Assembly: GCA_013368375.1 (NCBI GenBank) | Contig: JAACJP010000009.1 | Coordinates: forward strand, 682,001-746,000 | Reading direction: 5' to 3' | From: Tricholomella constricta | Lineage: Eukaryota; Basidiomycota; Agaricomycetes; Agaricales; Lyophyllaceae | DNA: 64,000 bases | The notes under the pieces: model-generated | What the model was told of the DNA's origin: nothing | The model's database searches: none | Seen by the model: only the letters and a program-made list of their open reading frames with translations | Shown: positions 1 to 11,280 of the stretch, piece after piece | Numbering within the stretch: position 1 is the first letter of the stretch | How the letters are laid out: each line of letters opens with the position of its first letter | Program-made: the position numbers and the translations under genes

Positions 1-1278
1 AACAGACTGAACGAATTTTCGATAAGCAGGATTGCGTTTTAGTTCCGTGCGGTGATACGACTCCGACAGCGGGTAGTGTTTTATGTATGTATCGTAAACT
101 GTGCGAAAATTACCCCCGAGAGCAGCTAATTGACTCGTGTAAGACATATTCTTCCTCAGAAGAAAACGACTCACCGTCAAGGATAATATCAGCTACGCTT
201 AGAACCAATGGATGTTGTTCTCGTTGACGTGAAAATAAGGCGCTCAACATACGCTGATGCTGAGCCAAAATGAGATCAAGATTTCCAAAGACCTCGATAA
301 TAAAGGTTTGTAGATGCTCCGGAGAGATGATTGGGGGCGAAGCATTGCGTAAGCCCTTAACAAAAATCTAGTTCACGAAGACGTCAAAAAATCAAGGAAT
401 GTGGAGAGAGTAGAACAACGCGCCTCTTCGACGGTCTCCAGGTCACTGACATATTCTCGCTCTGCTTTGAAGACTTCGAACAGAACGGACTGCCTCTGGA
501 CCTCTTGTTTTCCTAAAGCATTTCTCGCCTCTAGAGGTACAAGTCGATGCCATGCTTGGTCATTTTCAGGCAGCTCTCCTGCTTGAAAACGGCGGAGAGA
601 TTCATCAGAGTTGAGGCTATTGAACTGAATGAACATGACATCTACGTCGCGTGATAAAGCAAGGGAAAAGAAAGTGACTCACGATAAAATGGAGAGTTCG
701 CGCGAAAGATCTTCGGCATCATGGCTGTGCTGAATTCCGTGACAAGTAGCGCAATTTAGGGAATGTGCTCGACAATGAAAGGATCTGTTACACACGTCTT
801 CAGATCCTGATCCATACTGATCGCTGTCATTGTCCTGAATGTATGAAGAAGCCGTCGACGCGAAGGATGCCGTGGACTGTTGAGGGTGAATCCCAAACGG
901 AGGCGAAGCACCAATTTGCGAGTGAGATCGCGTCCTTGTGTGGTGCGGTACTGAAGTATACGATGCAGAGCGGTATATTTGAGGCTCGGGAAAGGCCATG
1001 AAGCTGGCGTTAGTTCGAGCACCTGCGCTCATCGAGGGGCCAAAGGTCGGACTAGACGATTCCATTGAATGTGCACGCGGACGCGGAGTGTTTTGATGAT
1101 CATCCCTTTGAGGACTAAAGGTTGGATTTTCGTCGTATTCGGTGTATGGTGGCGGAGTAACTTCGATAGAGTACGATGGGAAGGGTATTGTATGGTCAGC
1201 CTGGGCGGGTGGGCTTTGTGGGAGGAGGGAAGAAGGAATAACAACCTGCAGGGGACGAGGACGATTCGTAGATGACAT
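1..1278 (-). CDS. Rho guanine nucleotide exchange factor (Rom1/Rom2 type), 5' part only
   Basis: This is the N-terminal part of a RhoGEF that runs off the left edge. A proline/serine-rich leader (exon 1, to about 680) is followed by the start of the DH domain. I recognise RQSVLFEVFKAEREYVSDLE at about 430-500, and further in FGNLDLILAQHQRMLSALF and REQHPLVLSVADIIL at about 180-290. These are typical of fungal Rho1 activators in the cell-wall integrity pathway. The PH and CNH domains expected downstream lie outside the window. The start at 1278 (MSSTNRPRPLQ) was chosen over an in-frame ATG at 1371; either is possible. Exon 2 is entered after an acceptor ending CAATAG near 623. The following intron (368-423) needs a GC donor to join VEE to IFVKGLRN. 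The family call is confident; exon edges are inferred. Confidence 0.85.
368..423 (-). other. GC-AG intron in the RhoGEF gene
   Basis: The reading frame ...ETVEE must join IFVKGLRN in phase 0. The only junction that does this starts with GCGCGT and ends CTAG, giving a 56-nt intron with a GC rather than GT donor. Read-through hits a stop. Confidence 0.6.
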
Positions 1279-1578
1279 TCTGTTCAGAGCTGACATAAGC
1301 TCTGAGGCCTCTGTAAACATCACACAAATGCCAGGCGGCCCGTGGCGGGGCCGGACTCGCTTGAGTTGCACGTTGTATGATGCATTGTCCGTGTGGCTTT
1401 CCGCAGCGATCGTCTATATATAGTGTACGCTAAGCATTTAGACTTGAGCTTGATCTTAACGGATCGTGTATGTCAAACTTGACAAAAGGTTCGGTTCCGC
1501 TTGCATGGTGCGGGTGTGAGAAAGAGGTTCATCAGGATGATCCAATCCCATGGCCGTGGGTGATTTAGGACTTCCTAC

Positions 1579-1641
1579 CATGAGAGGTTATAAATAACTC
1601 ACCTCTCTGCCACGAGAGGCTATAAATAACTCACTCTCATG
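1579..1641. repeat. Tandem 32-bp repeat with TATAAATAACTCAC core and flanking inverted ends
   Basis: Two copies of GAGAGG(T/C)TATAAATAACTCAC begin at 1582 and 1614 (period 32). The block is bounded by CATGAGAG (1579-1586) and its inverse CTCTCATG (1634-1641). It lies about 300 bp upstream of the RhoGEF start and 1.4 kb upstream of the oxidase. Function unknown. Confidence 0.75.
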
Positions 1642-2983
1642 TCCGTAACATAAGTGGCATGCTGATCACCATATGAATTGTGTGAGAGTAACTGAGGGTG
1701 AGGTTTAGAATATGTCTATAACCAACTCTGTAACTCTCGCGGCCGTCGCAGGATGGGTACTTGATGGATAATGATGATAAGGCTGGTTGATCTAAATTTA
1801 GAAGCACGATGTTTGTCGGATGCCTCCGAGAACAATTGGGCAAAACAACCCTCCCTTGAACTTGAACCAGAACCAATATCGACAATCGCTTCGTCGGGGG
1901 GATCTTAGAGCTCTCGCTGTGATACTGCTCGCCTTGTCTTACATTCTTCCATTGCGTTTAATCTGAGGATGTGATTTTGAACGAGTTTCCTGGGAATACT
2001 CAAAAATAGAACTGTTTACACAACTGGACAAATTCCTTCTCGTTTCTCATACTTTCACGCAGCATGTGGACTATATGTCTCCTCGTCAGTCTTCTTAATC
2101 TGGGTCTTTCTCTTTGCTAAGCCTCTCGGACCCTGATTTTGGTCTCTCGACACTGGTCATGAACCACGATCGCATTACGTTCCGCATTATTTGCCTTTCG
2201 TTAACCCCGGACATCGATGGTCATCGTCAAGCTAAATCTCCGAAATTCCCAGGTGCGTCATCAGCATAAGTGCTCTCGTGAATCTCTTACTTACGTGCTG
2301 TTTGGTAGCCTGGTATGGCCAAGAAAACCTTTGAAAGAGGTCGAGACTTGTGGCCAGGTCGCCCACCTTTTAGTTTCCTGTTATTACTCGTGCCTTTCAG
2401 TCAATTGGGCCTGCTATCTAAAGCTCTTGACATTAATCGTATCCGGATCGACTCAGCAGGCACGTCCAGATCATAACTCCATTGTCTCGACTTCTGGTTG
2501 GCGGCCTTAGATGACAATTGTTGGCTCCGAGATCGTGACTTGAACTTTATTGTCACATTATGCTCCTGACACTACAGTATCTGCAATTGCTCTTCTTCAG
2601 TTGGCCGTCTCTTTGCGTTCTTTCTGACGCTGTCCAACACGATGATTTTGCGGTATCATTTGATGATACGCTCAGATGCTCTCTGCGCCATTTCTTGGCA
2701 AGCCTATTCAGGCTTCTCCGATGCCACTCTTTTCCCGATATTCTTTTGACAGTCTGTGAAATATCCTTTCGCCTTTCGGTTCACCCAATCCCATTCGACG
2801 CCTTTGCTCGTACGCCCACGACCGCCATGACGACTCCAATGCTGAACATCATTTTTTCATTTTTTTTTCTCAAGAAGCGTAGGGCACATGGTATTTTGCC
2901 TCTACGTGAATGAGAGACGCCATTCCGCCAATGCCTGTTCGTGTTATGGAGATGGCTGGATCGACAGGCTTCAAGGACGGACA

Positions 2984-2990
2984 TATAAAA
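2984..2990 (+). promoter_or_regulatory. TATA box of the laccase-like gene
   Basis: TATAAAA lies 47 bp before the ATG at 3031, a spacing usual for strongly expressed secreted enzymes of basidiomycetes. Confidence 0.65.
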
Positions 2991-3030
2991 GGGAGAGGTC
3001 CAAAGGCGAAATGGACTCAACTGCTCCAAC

Positions 3031-5741
3031 ATGCATTTCTTCCTAGCATCGACAGCTCTTTTGGCGCTCCTGAAGCCTCATCGTGCTTCTGCAGCTTCTG
3101 TGGATTTTATCAAGACCGTCACCCTTGACATTGCCAACCATGACCTGGCTCCCGATGGCTTCCAACGAAGTACGTGCCATCCGTATTGCAGACTCTAAGC
3201 TTAACACGAGCCCTCCATAGGCACCATCGTGGCGAATGGACAGTACGTACTTCGTCACTTCTTATGGGGAATACTCTCACAAGACGCAACGATTCCAGGT
3301 ATCCTGGCCCCGCGATCACCGCTTTCAAGGGACAGAAGCTGTTGGTCACTGTCAACAATAAATTGGTATGGCTGGACGCATTCATGTGCTGGCTTTGAGG
3401 CTTACGGGACTGCCTAGACCGACTCTTCCATGCGCCGGAGTACAACGGTCGTGAGTAATCATTGCCTTTGAGTTTCTCAAACTTGTTTCACGGAGCTCGA
3501 GCTTTCAGAGTTTCGATGGTATCTTCCAGACTACCGAGAATGCATACAACGAGGGCTCTGCCTTTGTAACTACCTGTCCCATCGCGCCTGGGGCGAGTTA
3601 CACCTACGAAGTGCCCTTGGGCGGACAGACTGGTACCTATTGGTATCACAGGTAAGTGAAAGGAACATTCTACTTTGTCATCCTTGGTTCATTTGATTGT
3701 ACTTTAGCGAACTGAGCGTCCAATACGTCGATGTACGTATCATTGATAGCTTTACCAAAGACATGCTAACGATTGATTGAAGGGACTTCGCGGCGCTCTC
3801 ATCATTTATGGTTCGTCCACGCAGCTGAGTTCGTTATTACTCTTCCTCAAGAAGTTATACAGATCCATTTGATCCCCACCGCAATCTCTACGACGTTGAC
3901 GACTTGTCCACGGTATGCATTCTAGTCAGTGGGATGTTGTAAAGAAAAGCGCTAACTGTACAAATGCACGCAGCTCCTCCAACTCGGTAAGACTCTCGAG
4001 TCGGGTTTCGTAATAAGAATAGCTGACAATTTTCTTCCAGGCGATTGGTGGCAGATCCCCAGTGTGACCCTGCTTACAGGCTACGAGGGGACTGGAATCG
4101 TGCCCGTTTCCGATTCGGGTACCGTCAACGGCATTGGACGCTACCAAGGTGGACCGGCTGTTCCTTTCGCCGTGACCAACGTCGTCTCTGGAAAGCGTTA
4201 CCGTCTTCGCATTATCAATCAGTCGGCTCGCAATGTGTTCACTGTGTCCATCGACAATCACCCCTTGAGTAAGGTCGCCCTACCGTTCTTGCGATGCTCA
4301 TTCTTATGCCGTATTTGTAGCCATCATTGAGGCCGATGGTGTTTCCACCGTCCCCCACACGGTCGACATCATTGAGATGCTCGCCGGCCAACGCTACTCT
4401 GTCGTTGTATGCAATATCTTCTTGACTCGCATCCCTTCCTATCTCATCATTTCCATAGATCAATGCAAACCAACCCGTGGCAAACTACTGGATCAATGCG
4501 CCCTTCGTCGGTGGCCTCCCATCTCGTAACCTGCACCGTACGACCAGTCTCTATGCTTTAATTCAGCTGTCGATCTGATTCATTGTTTCAAAGAAAACGC
4601 CACCCTCTCCCGCTCCATCTTGCGATACAAGGGCGCTCCTATCGCTGAGCCGACGACGCCGTGGACCTTGGGCCCTGTGAACGGCACTGTCCTCGTCGAG
4701 GCCGATCTTGCAGTAAGTGCCCAAACCGAGCAGACCAATTACAGTTACTGAAAACCTCAATCGTACAGCCCCTCGTGAATACGGTGGTAAGCATACATAA
4801 TTTTTGCGATCAGTGACCAGCCTCAAAATATGGATCAGCCCCCTCCTGTCGATATTACCATCTCCCTTGACCTTCAAGTCGTCAGTATCGTTTCCTAAGA
4901 CATAGTTTGTTTTCCGCTCAAAACTTTCAGGTCGCTGGGAAAGCTATCTGGAACGTCAACAACATCTCCTACTTGCCCCCGAAGGTACCAACCCTCAACC
5001 AGGTTCTCGCTGGTGCATCAAACAGTGCCGATTTCGATCCCACTGAGAACACCTTCGTTCTTCCTGCCCACAAGACCATCCAGATCGAATTCCCGCCCAC
5101 GTACGTTGATCCTTAAACCATCTACAAGCTTGACTTATATATCGGTTATCCAGGGAAGATGATGACGCACATCGTATGTCCTCTGGCACCTCTCCCTCAC
5201 GTCGTCACTGACACTAGCACCGAACCAGCCTTCCACTTGCACGGTGTGAGTGTCGAATTGCCAATAATTTCACTTTCGCTTAAAGACGTTATAGTCTAAC
5301 TTCTGGCTCATCAAATCTATGAGCTCACCCAACCAGAACACCGTTAACCCCATCCGCCGTGATGTATGCCCGTCATCTCGTTGTTTTTGCTGAGCTCTAC
5401 TGACCTCTCCAAGGTTGCTGGTGTCGGAGGCTCTGGAACTATCGTCCGCTTCAGGACCGACAACCCCGGTATACTTTTCTGCTCTCGGTCAAATGAAAAC
5501 TTATATTAAAGCGACCATATAGGGCCCTGGATGTTCCACTGCCACATTTTCTGGCACAAGCAGGCTGGTCTCGCCACCGTCATGCTATCCAGCCCGGCCG
5601 ATATTCGCCAGAATGCCAACCCCAGCGCGGCCTGGAAGGAGCTCTGCCCGACGTGAGTTTCATTTCTCGTTGGAATGTCTTAAGTCGGGATACTTAACTC
5701 CTGCTCATAGCTATGACGCGCTCCCAGCTGAGCTCCAGTGA
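3031..5741 (+). CDS. Laccase-like multicopper oxidase with incomplete copper site
   Basis: This is a multicopper oxidase of the secreted fungal laccase type, about 520 aa in many short exons. It starts MHFFLASTALLALL, a signal peptide. Cupredoxin domain landmarks occur in order: TDSSMRRSTTV, TCPIAPGASYTYEVPLGGQ, GTYWYHSELSVQYVDGLRG, GDWWQIPS, RYRLRIINQSA, LNQVLAG, AHPFHLHG (near 5172-5246), GPWMFHCHIFWHKQAGLA (near 5523) and the terminal AWKELCPTYDALPAELQ. Signature L3 (HPFHLHG) and L4 (HCHIxWH) are present, so type-1 copper should bind. The L1 signature HWHG is replaced by SFDG at about 3509-3520, and L2 HSH reads HSE across the intron near 3652-3707. That removes three of ten His ligands, all from the trinuclear cluster. 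The frame is kept through all junctions I read, so this is not an obvious pseudogene. Oxygen reduction as in true laccase seems unlikely; a T1-only role is possible. Confidence 0.88.
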
Positions 5742-6393
5742 AGGATGTGGGCTGAATAGTATTAGTTTCTCTCGATCGTTGAAGTATCTAAGTCGCAATC
5801 ATTTATCTCGTATGTTTCTGGAAATAACAGAGCAATGAATTTGTAACATTTCTATGTCTTCTACGCAAGCTTTTCTGCGGAAATCTGTCATACAATTTCA
5901 AAGAGGTGCTAATGGAACTTTTGGCCAGTGAAGGAGCATGACTTGCTTATAGGGACGCTTCCTTCTCCAGGTTCTGTTATTTCACTCCAGCATAATAAAC
6001 TCAATACTTCCATATGCATGATACTTGCAGGTTTTGCCCCATCTACGACACAAGATTGTAATAAGTACATCTAGATCGTGTGGATGTACCTTCAGGGTGC
6101 CGATAACATAGCTCGAACCAAAGGAATGCTGACTCTGGAATCATCTGAGCTGGGATGCCTGGTAATTCGTTAACGCTACAATAGTCTCCATGTGTTTTTG
6201 GCGGTGCGATAGGCCTGTAATATAAGTGGGGTAGTGAAAGGTATCGAGAGTTAATGGGTCCGTGATGCCATAATCTGCATCAAGAAAGAGCGAGCTTGTC
6301 TTGGATATTTCCGTGCTTCTTGTCTACATCCTCGCCTACAAGCATGCTCCATAGCTCTGGGCCGTCTCGAATGAGTGCCTATTACTCTCGCTG
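5742..6393. other. Convergent intergenic region
   Basis: It lies between the stops of the laccase-like gene and the DUF155 gene. No coding, RNA or repeat signal was recognised. Confidence 0.5.
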
Positions 6394-7697
6394 TTAAGTC
6401 AAGAAGATTGAGAGGACTTCAACCCTTACGATGACGACTTCCACCGCGATGAGTGCAATGATGACCAACTCCATGGAGTGCGTAGATGACTTGCGAGGGC
6501 GTGAATTAAACGACAGCAAGTGTTGGAGAAAGAGAGAGCACACCTCCGTCAATAGTTGTCGCAACACGGATTGAGCCTCTGCGGCATAGGTGATTTTATC
6601 ATTGACCGACATCGTGCGCTCTTTAACATCGAGAGCACCGCTCATAGAATTGAAATGACCTGAGTAGTCGCTGAGGATAGAGTAGGATATCATGGGAAAA
6701 TAAGGCTTACGTTCAAGTTCAGGTTCAGACCAGTAGAAATCGGGCACATCGCTGAAGTTTTCGCGATTGAGATTTAGTCCTTGCCTAAACTTCATGAGTT
6801 CGCCCAGCTTCTTAATCAATGCGGTCCGTCCCATTCCTGGTTTTCCAGTATTAACCAAGGAGTGAGGTAACTGGGCCATGGACGTTAAATACTCGTCCAA
6901 AGATACTTCCAGTGCAGATAGCGCCGTGGACCGAGAGAGGGCCTGTGAATACGCATACCGTACCAGGAGGGTGTCCTCAGGAAAAACCATAGGCGGGAGG
7001 TTAGTAGGCAGCGATTGACTTGAACTCAAAGGCGACATTTGCCCGAGAATAATAAGGTCTCCCTGTAGTCGCGTGTTCCTAGACGCGTCGCAAAATCTCG
7101 AATTAGAATCCATCCGCACAGGTCATCTGCATCACCCAACTCGATAGGGTCAACCACAAATTCAAGCTCTTCTGTCTCTGCTTCCGCAAGGGCCTCAATC
7201 TTTATACCAGGTACACTGTCAATGACTTCCGCCGCGAATCTCCGCGCGTCCTGTTCCCCCAATCCCCAACATACGATACTTCCATTCGAGAACACGAAAA
7301 CCTCGCCCTCGCTGCCAGGATGGCCCCATTTCGGTATCCACCAAGACTCGTTGAGGGCCTGTGCTCGCGGGGGAAGGTCTGGATGGAAGCGGAGACGCGA
7401 CAGCAGGTAACGCTCAGCGGTTGTAAGGGTAAATACGGTTTGAATATCCCCTCGAGTTGGTGTGCGAGTCACACGTATGGGAAGCGATTCCGATGCCGAA
7501 CGTCTGAGGGGAGTAGTGGCCTTTGGTTTGGCCTTTGGCGGTTCAGAAAAGTCATCGGCTGGGTATCCACGGTCGGGGATTGCAGCACTTGTCAGAGATC
7601 GCTGGTGAACAGCAGCTAAATATCTGTTAGAAAACGTGCGGCAGAAAATTGGTCGTTGAAAGCTGCGAGCGAGTGAAGATTGGAATAGGTTCAACAT
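6394..7697 (-). CDS. DUF155 (RMND1/Rmd1/Sif2 family) mitochondrial-type protein
   Basis: The N-terminus MLNLFQSSLARSFQRPIFCR is Arg-rich and free of acids, like a mitochondrial presequence. DUF155 landmarks follow: a GSIVCWGLGEQDARRF segment, ELEFVVDP, then after a 47-nt intron TRLQGDLIIL, LVRYAYSQALSRSTALSALE, KPYFPMISYSILSDY, LDVKERTMSVNDKITYAAEA, and a C-terminal hydrophobic stretch MELVIIALIAVEVVIV, the usual single membrane anchor. Family members act at the mitochondrial inner membrane (RMND1, translation support) or in meiotic nuclear division (yeast Rmd1). The start at 7697 is preferred over an upstream in-frame ATG at 7814 because the latter would overlap the 3' end of the neighbouring gene. 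The last intron, about 54 nt, separates the anchor exon. Confidence 0.85.
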
Positions 7698-7810
7698 GTG
7701 CACGACTCGGAGTGTTTGCGCGGCAGCCTTGAGTTGTACAACCGTTGTTTTATGTAATATCTCCAGGGGTATATAGTAACTAGAATACGTGATCCTTATG
7801 GTGCCGCTTC

Positions 7811-8976
7811 TCAAAGGTTAGCTGCGATTACCATAACGGTCGTTTCTGGAGTAGGCGCCTCCGCAACTTTCTCGGATTCAACGACCTCTTTGGTGGCGAC
7901 GATGGGCGCAGTCTCACTATTCTTATAGTCCCACTCCTTGATTCCAACTTTCCCACCCAAAGCCCTCCATTTCTCCAGCCAAGCCGCTCTCCTGGAATCG
8001 CACGTGCCGACAAGTGCAGGCCAGTATTTTTCGTGCACATACTCAAAGTCCTGGTCACCACCCCACCACTCGGACATGAGCATGTCTCCAGTAAAGAGAT
8101 TATCGTTGACGGCCTCCGGATTAAATTTCATCTTCTCGCGTGAGACGGGATCGATGAAAGGATTTATGAGCTTGTAAAAGGCGTTCAGGAGAAACGGCAC
8201 GTTTAAAATGAGCGCGGCACCAAGCCTTTCAGGATAATGGTCTTGAAGGATATTGAGCACCGTACGCGCCACACCAAGGGAAGGATTCTTGGCTTTGTCG
8301 CCATAGTTGATAAGGAGAGCTAGCGTCCTTTGGACTGCAATTGAGTTTACCGGAGGCTGAGATGATAGTGTCCTGTACTTACTCGACGCCAGGACTCATG
8401 AGGTCAATGGTTCGCTCCAGCATCCAAACGGTAAATTGAATTTGACGCGTTGGTTCATCCGTATTCTGGCGACTGGGAAACAGGTACAGAGCTGGCCTGC
8501 CCCGGACATCGTAACCGAACAGCACTTGCTTTCCAGTGACGGCCTGCGCCCGACGTTATAATTGCGACACACATCTTCATGAAGGATTCACTTACTTCGG
8601 GCTCAACATAACTGGATGAGACTGTGTCGTAGATGCCGTATTCTCTTCTCCATTCAAGAGTAGCTTCTAGCCTCTGAATCGCTGCTGCTGCTGATTTCCA
8701 CTTCACAGCACGAAGGTATCTGAAAACTATTATAAGAGAACGTCGAAAGGTGCTATCAAAGCGAGGATTTTACCGAAGAAGACACTCATAAGAAAGCCAA
8801 AATTGCTCAGCTTCCGTGAGCTCGCCCTTTTCAAGTCCAGGAATTTGATACGCAGGGTCTGAAAAGTGCTTGAGGACATCGTGATACAGTTCCCGTTCGA
8901 CATCGGAAAGGTTTGCCCTTGGGTCGACCTCGCAGGCGATGGGCGGGGGGATGGGTTCATGAATCTTCTCAGACAT
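7811..8976 (-). CDS. CRAL-TRIO (Sec14-like) lipid-binding protein
   Basis: This is a phosphatidylinositol-transfer-type protein. The start is MSEKIHEPIPPP. An N-terminal CRAL-TRIO-N helix region (LLRYLRAVKWKSAAAAIQRL, spliced over an intron near 8706-8770) leads to LEATLEWRREYGI. The lipid-binding fold follows: FGYDVRGRPALYLFPSRQNT, QFTVWMLERTIDLMSPGVE, SLGVARTVLNILQDHYPERL and LNVPFLLNAFYKLINPFIDP. The C-terminal tail ends near an acidic/Pro-rich stretch. Sec14 relatives exchange phosphatidylinositol and phosphatidylcholine between membranes and link lipid metabolism to trafficking. Four exons are visible. Only 113 bp separate its stop from the start of the DUF155 gene, which is on the same strand. 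Confidence 0.88.
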
Positions 8977-9368
8977 GGCGGTAGTGAGTTACAGCAACAA
9001 TGAGGTGGGAGCGAGGAAGACGCAAAATTACATACTTACCGTACGACGCCGTGTCAGTGGCCAATCAAAAGTCGATCATCCCTGGGTTGATGTGGACAGG
9101 ACAGAATGAAACGCGGGCCATCAGAGACGCAAGAGGCTTGCCGATATCAAGCAGTAGACTGCCAGTGGTGAAAGGGTTGAGCTCTACCTTTCCCTAAGGT
9201 CGATGTTTTGGTCCAGATTAGGCGATGTTGCAATGTTTCCTTCCCCGCTTCTCTTCCCATCTCTATCAATCGTTTTCCTCTCGGCGACCACCCCTCCTTA
9301 ACTATATTCCACACAAGGTAGCTTTCGCATACACGCAAGTAAACCGGAAACCACAATCTGCTAGCAGC
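8977..9368. promoter_or_regulatory. Divergent promoter region, CRAL-TRIO gene and iminopeptidase gene
   Basis: 392 bp lie between two divergent start codons and must carry both promoters. No clear TATA box or known motif was recognised. Confidence 0.45.
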
Positions 9369-11280
9369 ATGTATCCCCCGATCAAGCCATACCTCACCGG
9401 CAGCCTCAAAGTCTCTGATATCCATACCCTTTAGTGAGTTGAACGTTTGGCGGGCGACCTGAGCCGTTAACCACGACGGTCAATGAATAGCTATGAAGTG
9501 TCCGGCAACAAGGATGGAACTCCAGGTGCGAAGATGCCTATGCTCTGGGCACGAATCCATCTAATCTCGGAATCCAGTGGTCTTCCTACATGGTGCGATC
9601 ATGTGCTCACCAGTACCATGATCTATTGCTATATGACATTGGTGTACATCAGGAGGACCAGGGGGAGGCGTTGACGTCGCCGATCGTTGTTTTTTCAACC
9701 CAGAGAAGTATAAGGTGTGAAGTCTAATCCAGCCTCATTCGAAATGATACTGTGTTAATGGCTGAATGTTACCATTAGATCATCCTTTTCGACCAGAGAG
9801 GTGCGGGAAAGTCTACACCGTACAAAAGTTTCCGCTCTCAAATTCTTGTCAATCGCTAAACACCATTTCACTGCAGAAGCGCGTGTCTTGAGGAAAACAC
9901 CACCTGGAATCTTGTAAAGGATATTGAGAAGATCAGAGAACTGCTCTTGATCGACAAGTGGCATGTTTTTGGAGGTTCTTGGGTCGGTCCTCCTTCGCGT
10001 TCAGTTTCACACAGCAGTACCGACAAATATCACTAGGGTTCGACGCTCTCTTTGGCGTATGCACAAGTGCGTTGTATTGATGCTGGTTCGGTATTGGCGA
10101 CTCATTCACGCGTAATCTAGTCCCACCCTGACCGCGTGAAGAGCCTGGTCCTGCGGTTAGTCCTCTCGACATTACTGGAACAGTCTTTCAGCTTAACCCA
10201 GTCTTCAACCAGTGGAATTTTCACGCTTAGGAAGAGGTCTGCATCACCCACTTGTTCAAAGCATCCTCGAGTAAAGCCTTTTGATCAGTGAACTGAAATT
10301 CTTCTATCAAGAAGGCGCCTCACACCTTTTCCCTGAGGCATGGTAAATTAGCTTTTCAAGGCCTATAGCAACATTTATCTCACCAGCCCTGCTTCTTGCA
10401 AGGGATGAATACATTGCCCCCATTCCCGAAGCCGAGCGCCATGATTTGATGCTCGCATACCACGCACAGTTGAACTCGGTTGACGACCAGACCCGTATCA
10501 CTGCGGCAAAAGCCTGGGCCAAGTGGGAGCAAGTATTTTTCCTTACCCTCCCTTCATCAAGTAGCTAATTGAGGGTTTTTGTCAGGATGGCCACCTCCAA
10601 GCTTTTTGTCGATCCAGCTTACATCGAACGTGGCGATAATGATGAATTCGCCAAGTACGTCCAGGGTTTCCTCCGCTAGACCGTTAATCTCCGTATGCAC
10701 TGACACTTCCCCCAGCGCGTTTGCTCGAATCGAGAACCATTACTTCGTTAACGACGTGCGGCATCTCTTGATTTGATAAGTGGCCATCGCTGAACATGCC
10801 TTCCTGAATGTTTTCAGGGCTTCATGAGGGACGGTCAGCTCCTCGAGAAACAAGAGATCGACAAGATGTGGGATATCATGTAAGATCCATAAATTATAGC
10901 GACTAATATCTTTGTCGACAGCCGCCACATCCCTACCATCGTCGTACAAGGCAGATACGATGTCATTTGCCCTGTAAGAGCGTTTCCAGAACCATCCTTG
11001 TATCAGCTTATTGAGAATACTCGGTGTCATTAGGCTACTACCGCCTATGCTTTGAAGAAGGTCCTGTTCTTCGTCTCCACATGGTTCATGCTCTATCCTA
11101 ATCGCTCTTTATAGGTGTTCCCCGAATTGGAGTTGAAGATTGTCCCTGATGCAGGACACTCGTCGCGCGAAGTGGGCATTGCGAAGCTACTCGTCGAGGT
11201 ATGTTCAATGTGTGGAGTGTCTGTACGGCATTTTCATCTGATGACATGTGTAGGCGACGGACAAGTTTGCAGATTTGTAG
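9369..11280 (+). CDS. Proline iminopeptidase (prolyl aminopeptidase, S33 family)
   Basis: This alpha/beta hydrolase removes N-terminal proline from peptides. I read about a dozen small exons in frame from MYPPIKPYLTGSLKVSD to the stop at 11280. The oxyanion-hole motif HGGPGGG is assembled across a 15-nt microexon (9578-9592). Then come FFNPEKYK, IILFDQRGAGKSTPSACLEE, the nucleophile elbow GGSWGS (donor at 9983, acceptor ending 10036), SHPDRVKSLVLRGIFTLRK, ELKFFYQEGASHLFPEAWDE, the acid in VVQGRYDVICP and the His in IVPDAGHSSREVG. The whole catalytic triad is present. One intron, 10529-10585, has a GC donor. The protein is likely cytosolic, as no signal peptide is seen. A decayed tandem copy follows 1 kb downstream. 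Confidence 0.92.
9578..9592 (+). other. 15-nt microexon of the iminopeptidase gene
   Basis: TGGTCTTCCTACATG sits between an acceptor ending AATCCAG and a donor GTGCGA. Joined to its neighbours it yields P-VVFLHG-GPGGG, the only way to restore the oxyanion motif in frame. Confidence 0.8.
10529..10585 (+). other. GC-AG intron in the iminopeptidase gene
   Basis: Joining AKWE to MATSKLFVDP needs the 57-nt intron GCAAGT...GTCAG. GCAAGT is the classical non-canonical GC donor. The nearby GT donor shifts the frame to a stop. Confidence 0.75.

Larger units (their letters stand above)
1279..3030. other. Intergenic region between RhoGEF and laccase-like gene
   Basis: No gene is supported here. It is the divergent upstream region of the RhoGEF (-) and the oxidase (+). 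It holds a TATA-like TATATATAG near 1414-1422 (reads as TATA on both strands), the TATAAATAACTC direct repeat near 1582-1641, and a strong TATAAAA at 2984. Short open frames inside it show no family resemblance and lack coding character. Confidence 0.6.

Noticed and set aside
3031..5741. Possibility that the laccase-like gene is a plain pseudogene
   Set aside because: No stop or frameshift was found over the exons read, and L3, L4 and the C-terminus are well kept. The ligand losses look like divergence, although expression is unproven.
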